Assembly: GCF_028285745.1 (NCBI RefSeq)
Contig: NZ_JANQOP010000047.1
Coordinates: forward strand, 1 to 56,087
Origin: Acaryochloris sp. IP29b_bin.137
Lineage (GTDB): Bacteria > Cyanobacteriota > Cyanobacteriia > Thermosynechococcales > Thermosynechococcaceae
Length of the DNA stretch: 56,087 nt
Direction of reading: 5' to 3'
Numbering within the stretch: the first letter of the stretch is position 1; the number at the start of each line of letters is the position of its first letter. Position numbers and translations under genes: made by a program. The notes beneath the pieces were generated by a model that did no database searches, was not told the origin of the DNA, and worked only from the letters and a program-made list of their open reading frames with translations. Positions 9,478-15,866 of this stretch are shown here, piece after piece.

Positions 9478-10035
9478 TCAGTCTTTTTGTAACTCTCGCA
9501 ACCAGGGTTTATTGGCTCTACGGCGGGTTAGATTCATTTCCAGACCATAGGCTCTAAATTCCTGTTCACTGTAATATTCGCGAAACCGAGCCAAGGGCAC
9601 ACGGGACCGTCCGTCCAGAGAATGAACTACAGATGTCGGGATGCGAACGTCCCCGCCCAAATGCACAAAAGCTTCTTCTAGGGTCATCCAGGGCCGTTGG
9701 TTATCGTTCGCTTCCGTGGGAATAGCCTGTTCAAGATGACTTAATTTATCTGCCAGCCCCTTCATGACACCGCTAGGTTTGACGTTGGGATTTTGACTCG
9801 ATTTTTGCAGTTTACCCATCCATAGCTGGATCAACGAGCTGAAATATTGAAAGATGCGCTTGAGAATGCGACCACAGACTTGCAAGATACTGCCAATCCC
9901 ACCAGCTTCTCGGTCAGACTGGGTGCGACGAGAAGTGAGGGCGGCACTGGACCAGCCGCAATTTGCGCAAACTTGACGACCTGATTTAAGGGGGGGGCCT
10001 AAGCGGTGGGAGCAGCGGGGGCAGGTTTCCAGCAT
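9478..10035 (-). CDS. Zinc-ribbon protein of unknown function
   Basis: A 185-residue protein. Two CxxC pairs at the N-terminus (CPRC at residues 5-8 and CANC at about 23-26) make a typical zinc ribbon. The middle (about 55-75) has a hydrophobic/amphipathic stretch with ILQVCGRILKRIFQYFSSL that could associate with membrane. The C-terminal half has WMTLEEAFVHLGGDVRIPTSVVHSLDGRSRV in pieces, reminiscent of a small helix-turn-helix or regulatory fold, but I cannot name it. The gene is followed downstream by the small membrane protein and sits 44 bp below the VOC gene on the same strand, so they may be cotranscribed. Confidence 0.75.
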   Translation of the reverse strand: MLETCPRCSHRLGPPLKSGRQVCANCGWSSAALTSRRTQSDREAGGIGSILQVCGRILKRIFQYFSSLIQLWMGKLQKSSQNPNVKPSGVMKGLADKLSHLEQAIPTEANDNQRPWMTLEEAFVHLGGDVRIPTSVVHSLDGRSRVPLARFREYYSEQEFRAYGLEMNLTRRRANKPWLRELQKD

Positions 10036-10079
10036 AGTCAGAGTTTCCGGAGACAGGGATGCGTGACAAGGGTGAATGG

Positions 10080-10535
10080 TTATTTCAAGCTCTCTGGTGC
10101 AGATATGGGACCTAGATTATGGAGGAATTCTAACGGCAAACCATCTGCATCAGCCGCAAAGGCGACATGGTACGACTGCTTGCCAATGGTTTGGGGCATG
10201 GGATAGAGCAACACGTTTAAGGTGATTGAGGCCGCCTTTAGCCGGGCTCGCCATTGTTCTAGCCAGGTCGATAGGGTTTGCCCTGGCGAGAGATCATCGG
10301 TGATATCTATCGATAAATGATAATAGCCCACGTAATGTTCATCCCCAAAGGCATCTGCTGGCGGTTTCGGATCTGGGATTTGGATCAGTTCCAACCGGCC
10401 AGCGGGACCTTCCAACCAACACCCCAGAGTATACCCAGTTGTAAAGCGTTCGATAACTTCAAAATCTAGGGTTTGGTAAAACGAGATCGCACGATGAATA
10501 TCTCCCGTTCGAATTGACATATGATGTCCTTTCAT
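10080..10535 (-). CDS. VOC (glyoxalase/dioxygenase fold) family protein
   Basis: A 151-residue protein with the paired beta-alpha-beta-beta-beta units of the vicinal oxygen chelate fold. Near the start are MSIRTGDIHRAISFYQTLDF, with the first likely metal histidine (His5, before MSIR) and the typical helix; ELIQIPDP (about 53-60) and HYVGYYHLSIDI (about 71-82) give further candidate ligands, and EFLHNLG near the C-terminus supplies the usual terminal Glu. Members include glyoxalase I, fosfomycin-resistance enzymes and dioxygenases. The sequence does not show which reaction this one performs. Start is the ATG at 10535. Confidence 0.82.
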   Translation of the reverse strand: MKGHHMSIRTGDIHRAISFYQTLDFEVIERFTTGYTLGCWLEGPAGRLELIQIPDPKPPADAFGDEHYVGYYHLSIDITDDLSPGQTLSTWLEQWRARLKAASITLNVLLYPMPQTIGKQSYHVAFAADADGLPLEFLHNLGPISAPESLK

Positions 10536-10607
10536 CGCGCCATCCTAACCGTGCGGCTACCAGATATACCATAGCCCGATAAACCCAAGGCGAGGGATCA
10601 AAAGGAC

Positions 10608-11114
10608 TTAATCAAAAAGACGAGAGTGGGGAGAATTAACGGGGATTCCCGGTTCCTTATCCAAATCGAAATTAATCACTTGCCAACGGGGATTTTCGAC
10701 CGGGTCAGGCCCAAACTCTACCGGCAATCCGTAGAGGCGAGGACGTCCAGCCAGAGTTTTATCAGACCATGGAGATTGTTCTAAGTAGGTGTTAATCAGG
10801 GTTCGATAGCGCTGGGCAATAATGACTTTCGTGGCCCGAAACCCCTCTGTATACAGCCGATCAAGGGCTTCATGAATCTCAAAGCGAATACCATCGGGGT
10901 GGGTATGCTGTCGATACCACTGCCCATCCCACAAGCGCCAATGGCGTCCTGATTGCAAATGAACAAGGTCTTCCGTTTCAGGGTCCGCTTCAAAAGCACC
11001 GTGACGCTGACAAAGGTAAGTATCCGTAAGGGTCAGAGCTGACATCTTTTGCCGACAATGGGGACAGAGCGTCTCAGGCCCAAAAATCGGATAGTGCATG
11101 CTGACAGGTGTCAT
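10608..11114 (-). CDS. Cyanobacterial conserved protein (TIGR02652-like) with CxxC zinc motif
   Basis: The conserved part begins at HYPIFGPETLCPHCRQKM and continues through LCQRHGAFEADP, LQSGRHW and HTHPDGIRFEIHEALDRLY, which I recognise as a short cyanobacterial family of unknown function (TIGR02652-like, recalled from memory). CPHC plus a C-x2-H pair suggests a small zinc site. The reading frame is open further upstream to 11219, but the added residues do not resemble the family; ATGs at 11114 or 11099 give the expected N-terminus, and I give the longer. The 5' end lies against the start of the divergent carbonic-anhydrase-like gene. No enzymatic function is known to me. Confidence 0.78.
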   Translation of the reverse strand: MTPVSMHYPIFGPETLCPHCRQKMSALTLTDTYLCQRHGAFEADPETEDLVHLQSGRHWRLWDGQWYRQHTHPDGIRFEIHEALDRLYTEGFRATKVIIAQRYRTLINTYLEQSPWSDKTLAGRPRLYGLPVEFGPDPVENPRWQVINFDLDKEPGIPVNSPHSRLFD

Positions 11115-11802
11115 GAAGTCAGAGGAAGAACCGAAGAACGCGGATTGTCGCTTAAGTGGCTTCATTATAACTGTGATTAGCGCTGCTTTGGGTTGGGCCC
11201 TGACTGGAGTCGTCTTCATTCACGGTAGGATCGAAACGTCGTTTTGGCATCAGCAATTGGGTTTATCGTCCCCTGAATTTTGGTCTCCACCTGACCTGTC
11301 CTTAGCGGCATTTGTAGCGGAGAATGCTACGGTGTTGGGCAATGTGCAAATTCGCTCAGAGGCCAGCATTTGGTATGGAGCTGTGCTGCGAGGGGATGTA
11401 GAACGGATTGAAGTGGGTGAATATACCAATATTCAAGATGGGGCCATTCTCCATGGCGATCCTGGACAACCCACTGTGTTGGAGGATTACGTCACAGTGG
11501 GGCATCGTGCTGTCATTCACTCAGCCCATATCGAGACAGGGGTACTCATTGGCATTGGGGCCATTATTCTTAATGGGGTTCATATTGGGGCTGGTAGCAT
11601 CATTGGCGCTGGAGCGGTTGTCTCCAAGTCTGTTCCACCCCGTTCCCTGTGGGTGGGGGTTCCAGCTAAGCCCTTGCGAGAGGTGAGTGAAGCAGAAGCA
11701 GCCGATCTGCTGAACCATGCTCGGCATTACCAAAAGCTGGCTTTAGTCCATGCCAATCGAGGGACTGATTTGGGTTTCAAAACGGTTGAGCGTAAAGTCT
11801 AA
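11098..11802 (+). CDS. Gamma-carbonic-anhydrase-like left-handed beta-helix protein
   Basis: The conserved part starts at about FWSPPDLS and shows hexapeptide repeats of the left-handed beta-helix through residue ~200: AENATVLGNVQI, IWYGAVLRGDVE, TNIQDGAILHGDPG, VTVGHRAVIHSA, IGIGAIILNG and IIGAGAVVSK. His residues in LHGDPG, VGHRAVIHSA match the metal ligands of gamma-class carbonic anhydrases and the YrdA/CcmM-like families. Whether it hydrates CO2 is not shown by sequence. The start is uncertain: the only upstream ATGs are at 11098 and 11113 and give ~45 residues, including a hydrophobic stretch, not usual for the family; a TTG at 11257 would give the standard N-terminus. Confidence 0.85.
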   Translation: MLTGVMKSEEEPKNADCRLSGFIITVISAALGWALTGVVFIHGRIETSFWHQQLGLSSPEFWSPPDLSLAAFVAENATVLGNVQIRSEASIWYGAVLRGDVERIEVGEYTNIQDGAILHGDPGQPTVLEDYVTVGHRAVIHSAHIETGVLIGIGAIILNGVHIGAGSIIGAGAVVSKSVPPRSLWVGVPAKPLREVSEAEAADLLNHARHYQKLALVHANRGTDLGFKTVERKV

Positions 11803-11885
11803 GGGATTTCGATTAGAAAAATCTGACTAATTGTAGGACAATAGCTAAAAAGTGCTTTTAAAAAATTTCTGAGAGGACATTGAGC

Positions 11886-11996
11886 ATGGATGTACGTTTA
11901 TTAATTGTTTTGGCTCCTATTGCTGTTGCTGGTGGTTGGGCGTTGTTCAGAATCTTCCCCGCTGCTCTCGAACAATGGCAAGGCATGAACAAGTAA
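11886..11996 (+). CDS. psbY: Photosystem II protein Y
   Basis: A 36-residue single-helix membrane protein (starts MDVRLLIVLAPI, ends QGMNK). The charged N-terminus, the hydrophobic span at residues 5-21 with APIAVAGGWALF, and the amphipathic C-terminus match cyanobacterial PsbY, a peripheral low-molecular-weight subunit of photosystem II near cytochrome b559. GAGAGGAC-like purines (GAGAGG at about 11870-11876) sit upstream as ribosome binding site. A strong hairpin follows 42 bp after the stop, so it is a monocistronic gene, or the last gene after the carbonic-anhydrase-like gene 83 bp upstream. Confidence 0.9.
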   Translation: MDVRLLIVLAPIAVAGGWALFRIFPAALEQWQGMNK

Positions 11997-12038
11997 CCGG
12001 GACGTCATTGTTCAAGGTACTCCTTCTACGGTAATCAT

Positions 12039-12070
12039 AATGGGAGGCTAGCGTCGGTTAGCCTCCCATT
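12039..12070 (+). terminator. Hairpin terminator after psbY
   Basis: A 12-bp perfect stem (12039-12050 with 12059-12070) and an 8-base loop GCGTCGGT, GC-rich in the middle (GGGAGGCTA). Only a short T run follows, so it may need Rho-independent help or serve as an mRNA stabiliser. Confidence 0.75.
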
Positions 12071-12076
12071 TGATTC

Positions 12077-12110
12077 AGTTAGCTTGAATCAACTAAGGCT
12101 TAAGCTAACT
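12077..12110. repeat. Second inverted repeat downstream of psbY
   Basis: AGTTAGCTT at 12077-12085 pairs with AAGCTAACT at 12102-12110 around a 16-base spacer, followed by TTGATTTTG. It lies between psbY and the convergent ComEA-like gene and could act as a weak terminator for either. Confidence 0.4.
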
Positions 12111-12130
12111 TTGATTTTGCCTAAGGAGCA

Positions 12131-12652
12131 TTAGCATCGCAGATAAGGGAGTAAGGCTTGAGCGGTTTCTCCAGACAGATTTATGCGCTGCTGTAGATCG
12201 GCAAAGTTTTGAAAAGGACCATGGGCGATGCGATCGCGAATCATGTGGCGAGCAATACGCGAAGTCATGCCGGGGATGCCCGTCAACTGTTCTACCGTCG
12301 CTGTGTTGAGATTCAACGTAGTTGCCAAGGCTGCACTATCGTAGTAACAAAATTGTAGGATGGCTGCCAACGGCTGCATTCGTTGGACCGGGAGCGATAA
12401 GGCAGCCGCGACATCTTCGATGCAGTAAAACTGAACCCCATTATGCGTGAGCTGGACGAGCTGTCGGGCTTGGTGAATAGAGAGCCCAGGGAGACGGAGC
12501 CAGTCATCCACGCTGGCCTGATTCACATCAATTCTGACCCCCAGGTCTGCAGCCAGGGCAACTTCGGCTAAAGATTGAAACCGATAATAGGGGTCAGCCA
12601 GGATGCGAGCGTGAAGCTTGGGCTGTGTCCATTGAGCCAACCGATCAAGCAT
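12131..12652 (-). CDS. ComEA-like helix-hairpin-helix protein
   Basis: A 173-residue protein built from two helix-hairpin-helix regions. The first is IDVNQASVDDWLRLPGLS (about residues 41-58), the second NLNTATVEQLTGIPGMTSR (about 114-132) and the C-terminal RDRIAHGPFQNFADLQQR (about 139-156). The N-x-A-x-x-x-x-L-x-x-(I/L)-P-G pattern is the DNA-binding motif of the ComEA/HhH family, which binds DNA non-specifically in competence and repair proteins. There is no signal peptide or membrane anchor, unlike real ComEA, so a cytoplasmic role is likelier. The gene is 14 bp below the TM2/SHOCT gene on the same strand, suggesting an operon. Confidence 0.85.
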   Translation of the reverse strand: MLDRLAQWTQPKLHARILADPYYRFQSLAEVALAADLGVRIDVNQASVDDWLRLPGLSIHQARQLVQLTHNGVQFYCIEDVAAALSLPVQRMQPLAAILQFCYYDSAALATTLNLNTATVEQLTGIPGMTSRIARHMIRDRIAHGPFQNFADLQQRINLSGETAQALLPYLRC

Positions 12653-12666
12653 GGTGAATAGAACCC

Positions 12667-13080
12667 CTACCCCAAGAGTTGACGTCGTTGCTGCTCAAAT
12701 TCATAGTCTGTGACTAACCCTTCTTGGCGGAGGCTCTCAAGTTGGCGGAGGGACTCTGCGATCGCATTCATTTGCGCCGGTTCGAGAGTGGGTTGAGCGG
12801 GTTGAGGCCAAGCTGGGTTAAAGGCTTGATGAAACCGATCATCTCCTTGAGACAGATAAACCAGGGCGTCACAAACACTCGCAATCCGGGTTAGGGTGGC
12901 AATCGGTAAAGACGCCCACAAGAGGCCCGGAATCATATAGATCAGCCCCCAGCGCATTTGGCCCAAGTAGATTTTATGCAGGCCGGGTAGAATAAGGCCC
13001 GCCAAGGCTAGGGTGATGGCTACTGTCCGATTTTTGGGTCTGGGTAGGCCGAGGTTGGGTTGATTGGCGTCAAGAGTCAT
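12667..13080 (-). CDS. TM2-like membrane protein with C-terminal SHOCT motif
   Basis: A 137-residue protein. Residues about 17-60 form a TM2-like pair of helices: RTVAITLALAGLILPG, then HKIYLGQMRWGLIYMIPG, the glycine-rich turn typical of TM2 proteins. The C-terminus (about 108-136) reads LRQLESLRQEGLVTDYEF and ends QRRQLLG, the SHOCT motif, a short oligomerisation domain found at the ends of many bacterial proteins. The middle is linker. Its function is unknown; the domain pair is common in cyanobacteria. It is followed 14 bp later by the ComEA-like gene. Confidence 0.8.
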   Translation of the reverse strand: MTLDANQPNLGLPRPKNRTVAITLALAGLILPGLHKIYLGQMRWGLIYMIPGLLWASLPIATLTRIASVCDALVYLSQGDDRFHQAFNPAWPQPAQPTLEPAQMNAIAESLRQLESLRQEGLVTDYEFEQQRRQLLG

Positions 13081-13172
13081 CCGTCAGAAGGGGCTGCACG
13101 TTGGATTAGTTCTAACACATTGCTGATCTATTGGTGCAAGGAATTGAAATGGATGACGGACAAGGTGGCAAA

Positions 13173-13415
13173 CTATCGTTGTTGCTTACCCAGTAGCCAA
13201 GCAGGAATATGGAAATATCGGGTGATTCTCAGGGATAACGATTCCATCCATTGAAGCACTCGTACTAGATACGGCTTCGGGGACCGTTGGGATGGCATTG
13301 GGGCGTGGCGCTGGCAACCTTGCAATTGGTTCAGCATTCTCTTTAGATGTTGATCCTGTTCCGCCAGTTGGTGAGTTAAGCAACGGGTCTGGCGTTGACA
13401 CGTTTGACAAAGCAT
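13173..13415 (-). CDS. Small cysteine-containing hypothetical protein
   Basis: An 80-residue frame starting MLCQTCQRQTRC, with CxxC pair and further Cys/His (CLTH, GCQRH) that could hold zinc. The C-terminal part (WMESLSLRITRYFHIPAW) is amphipathic. I do not recognise a family. An overlapping frame at 13186-13425 lacks such features and looks like a shadow. Confidence is limited because no homologue can be recalled. Confidence 0.45.
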   Translation of the reverse strand: MLCQTCQRQTRCLTHQLAEQDQHLKRMLNQLQGCQRHAPMPSQRSPKPYLVRVLQWMESLSLRITRYFHIPAWLLGKQQR

Positions 13416-13594
13416 GGGAAATCACTCCTGATGAAGGGGGGCGATAGGGGCGAGCTTGTGCTCGAAAATCGCCGTTGGGGAAGATTTAGAAGAGTGAAGA
13501 GGGGTAAGGTTCGTTTATTCTAGCCAAGACAAAATAAAATGGCATCGTTTGAGGGTCAAGTTTCATGAAGCAGCGGTGCAGGTGGGCTGGAGCC

Positions 13595-14059
13595 CTAATC
13601 CACATAGGAGTGAGAGACATAAACCACATACATTTTGGGGTTGCTGGTATCGATCAGTACTTCCATCAAGGTAGTTCCGTCCGAGAAGTCTGCATATAAC
13701 AGCGAATTCATCTGTGTCCCCTTCTGTTGCAACCTAGAATCCGAAAAGATCTGGCTGGTGGTTTCCTGACGCCACTGCTTGATTTTTTGAAAGGGAACTT
13801 GCTGATTCAGAACAGGTAGATCTTGCGGAGTAATTGTAAATTCTGCTTGATAAGTGGGATTGAACCCCGAATAGCAGTTCTCTTGACGGATACGGGCACT
13901 CTGAGGCCACTGTGTAATTTTCAGGCCATCGTCAAATTTGTCACAAATAATTTCCTCACCTAGCGGATTGCCACACCCCCCCAACCCTAATATCAAAACG
14001 AAGAAGAGTTGACTCAGTTTTTTGATGTGGGTGAAAGGACTGGGTTTAAGGGGTAACAT
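13595..14059 (-). CDS. Putative lipoprotein
   Basis: A 154-residue protein. A basic, then hydrophobic N-terminus (SQLFFVLILGLGGC) ends in a lipobox, LGGC at about residues 26-29, so the mature protein should begin with a lipidated Cys. The rest is soluble, with strands and two cysteines (CDKF, ENCYSG) that might pair. It has no family I recognise. The start is the ATG at 14059. Only 15 bp separate it from the first possible start of the divergent gene at 14075. Confidence 0.7.
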   Translation of the reverse strand: MLPLKPSPFTHIKKLSQLFFVLILGLGGCGNPLGEEIICDKFDDGLKITQWPQSARIRQENCYSGFNPTYQAEFTITPQDLPVLNQQVPFQKIKQWRQETTSQIFSDSRLQQKGTQMNSLLYADFSDGTTLMEVLIDTSNPKMYVVYVSHSYVD

Positions 14060-14074
14060 AATCCGATCAGGCTA

Positions 14075-14773
14075 TTGTTCAAACGGTGGAGCTATTTTAG
14101 GATAACCAACACCCAGTCCCGACATGAGGGTGACGATGGACGGGTGACTTTTTGTTTAAATCTTTTCCGAGAGACGACGCTTGAATCTATGAGTGCAGAT
14201 CATCCATTGTGGCTTCAACAACAAGAACTAACCTGTCTTAACTTCCGAATTCTGGAAGTGACCCCAGACACAATTATTGCCGCTCGCAGAACATTTAATT
14301 GGGACTGTCTATTCACATGGGTCAATTACACCGTCTTTGTTCGTCGGGTTTCTCTCTTAACGGCGCAGGTCATGGAAACGGATCAGACCGCCTTAATGCA
14401 GAAGGCTCAACAGTCCAATCAGTCCCCCTTACCGAGGGGGTTTCAATCTGGGAATGCTGTTTTAGTCGCGTACATTGCCGATCAAGTCGATTTAGAAGCC
14501 CAACAGCTTTGCCAGCAAAGAACCAAGATTCGCTTTGCCCAGTTCTACTTGCCTGCTGCTTTAGATCAAAATCAGCACACCTATCTGATCCACAGAACGC
14601 CCCTTTGGGGTTTGATCTACTACACAAAATTTCGCTATATTCTCAACCGACTTTTAAAGCCTCTAGGAACCGCCAATCAAGAACCGCGTTCAATCGCTGG
14701 CATGATTCTGACTGGGGTAATAATTGGGTATATGCTCCTGTTGGGGGTGATATTAATTGCGATTTCCAGCTAG
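14075..14773 (+). CDS. Membrane-anchored hypothetical protein
   Basis: A 232-residue frame starting with TTG at 14075; an in-frame ATG at 14189 (residue 39) is an alternative that leaves more room for a promoter against the divergent lipoprotein gene. The protein is mostly soluble, with a hydrophobic helix near residues 207-230 (GMILTGVIIGYMLLLGVILI), giving a C-terminal membrane tail. No domain is recognised. The overlapping frame at 14299-14802 is judged a shadow because it lacks a helical pattern and a sensible start. Confidence 0.6.
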   Translation: MFKRWSYFRITNTQSRHEGDDGRVTFCLNLFRETTLESMSADHPLWLQQQELTCLNFRILEVTPDTIIAARRTFNWDCLFTWVNYTVFVRRVSLLTAQVMETDQTALMQKAQQSNQSPLPRGFQSGNAVLVAYIADQVDLEAQQLCQQRTKIRFAQFYLPAALDQNQHTYLIHRTPLWGLIYYTKFRYILNRLLKPLGTANQEPRSIAGMILTGVIIGYMLLLGVILIAISS

Positions 14774-14951
14774 GCGACTCAATGATCTTGTCAAAAAGCT
14801 AATTTTTAGCAGTGAGACTTGTTTATTCAGGGAAGGGGACATTCTCAGCAAATCCTCAAGTTTATTTATGGGCTTCTCAGGCGTAGATCAAATCCTTCTC
14901 AAAATGGCTCGGCATCATTAGGGATAAGTTCAGTCTTACAGGGAAATCGCA

Positions 14952-15410
14952 ATGAAACGTCTCGTCTTTGGCACCTTATCTGCCGTTTTACTGGCTGCCC
15001 ATGTGGTTCAGCCAAGCCTAGCGGCAAAGCCTTCTGCACCCGGAAATCCGAGTGAAAATTCTTTTCTAGTGGCTAAAAAATCGGTGATTTCGTCGGGTCA
15101 ATTTGTCACCGTTAAAAAGCAGTCTACGGGTTCTGCGCAAATTATCACCAAAAACGGTAAACGCTATTTGGAATTGAGTTCTGATTTCAGTACGGGGAAT
15201 GGGCCAGATGTAAAAGTGGTTTTATCCCGTCAGTCCATTGTGCCCAATTCTATCGATGAAGGTTCGTATATAACCCTTGCTCCTTTGCAACAATTTAGGG
15301 GCAAGCAGCTTTACGAAATTCCCAGCAACATTGACTTGGCAGACTATGCATCCGTCGCCCTGTGGTGTAGACAGTTTAATGTCACCTTTGGGTATGCCCC
15401 CCTTAGCTAA
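14952..15410 (+). CDS. DM13 domain protein, exported
   Basis: A 152-residue protein with a signal peptide (LVFGTLSAVLLAAHVVQPSLAAK, split; likely cleavage after the first AA-K near residue 25). From about residue 50 the DM13 domain shows GQFVTVKKQSTGSAQIITKN, then FSTGNGPDVKVVLS (about 75-88), LQQFRGKQLYEIPSNI (about 112-127) and a closing YASVALWCRQFNVTFGYA. DM13 domains are proposed to take part in electron transfer or redox reactions in the periplasm or cell surface; that role is from family knowledge and unproven. Start is the ATG at 14952 after an AGGGA. No partner gene is next to it. Confidence 0.85.
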   Translation: MKRLVFGTLSAVLLAAHVVQPSLAAKPSAPGNPSENSFLVAKKSVISSGQFVTVKKQSTGSAQIITKNGKRYLELSSDFSTGNGPDVKVVLSRQSIVPNSIDEGSYITLAPLQQFRGKQLYEIPSNIDLADYASVALWCRQFNVTFGYAPLS

Positions 15411-15496
15411 ACTTGTTAGGTTGCCGAACGGACTGATATTTTGATCGAATTAAGTCTTATCAGCAGCTATTTTCCACCTAAAAATGAGATCAAAAA

Positions 15497-15522
15497 ATAC
15501 CCTCGATATCGCTCGAGGGTAT
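15497..15522 (-). terminator. Hairpin terminator for the 44-codon gene
   Basis: A 10-bp perfect stem (15497-15506 with 15513-15522) around TATCGC. On the minus strand it is followed by a run of about seven T (plus-strand A run at 15492-15498), a classical Rho-independent terminator for a gene read from the right. It lies 57 bp past the stop of the small gene at 15579-15713. Confidence 0.75.
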
Positions 15523-15578
15523 TGCTTCAGAAGAGGAACTCTAATCTAACGACAGACAGCACCCATATCGGGAAAGAC

Positions 15579-15713
15579 CTAGCGCTTCGCTAATTCTCCG
15601 TGAACGGGGCGCCCATTTTCTCTTAAAAGTTCCAGCCAAGCGTCAGCATCATCGAGCTTATAGCCCGAAAACTGAATCGTCGTTTGTTGATCTGTAATGG
15701 TTCGCACCGTCAT
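15579..15713 (-). CDS. 44-residue protein of unknown function
   Basis: A short gene, easily missed by size filters. ATG at 15713, stop at 15579. It has a strong ribosome binding site (AAGGAG 7-8 bases before the ATG, at about 15721-15727) and a matching terminator downstream, so expression looks real. The protein begins MTVRTITDQQTTIQF and contains FSGYKLDDADAWLELLRENG, a pattern of one strand followed by a helix; no family recognised. It sits alone between the DM13 gene and the coiled-coil gene. Confidence 0.65.
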   Translation of the reverse strand: MTVRTITDQQTTIQFSGYKLDDADAWLELLRENGRPVHGELAKR

Positions 15714-15866
15714 GAAAAAACTCCTTGAGCATAGGACCAAAAATCCAAATGCGATTCTCCCATGCTTTTTTAGGGTGAGTCGGGTTTACTAACGCGAGAG
15801 AAATGGAATTCTATATTTCTTTGAGGACTGCAAAATTTTGCAATAAACGGCTAGCCCTCTTCCTAT

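Noticed and set aside
13440-13473. Nested hairpin GGCGAT/ATCGCC with CGAGC/GCTCG as a possible riboswitch or RNA
   Set aside because: Short stems and mismatched spacer; no known RNA family recalled, and it may be chance in a GC-rich stretch.
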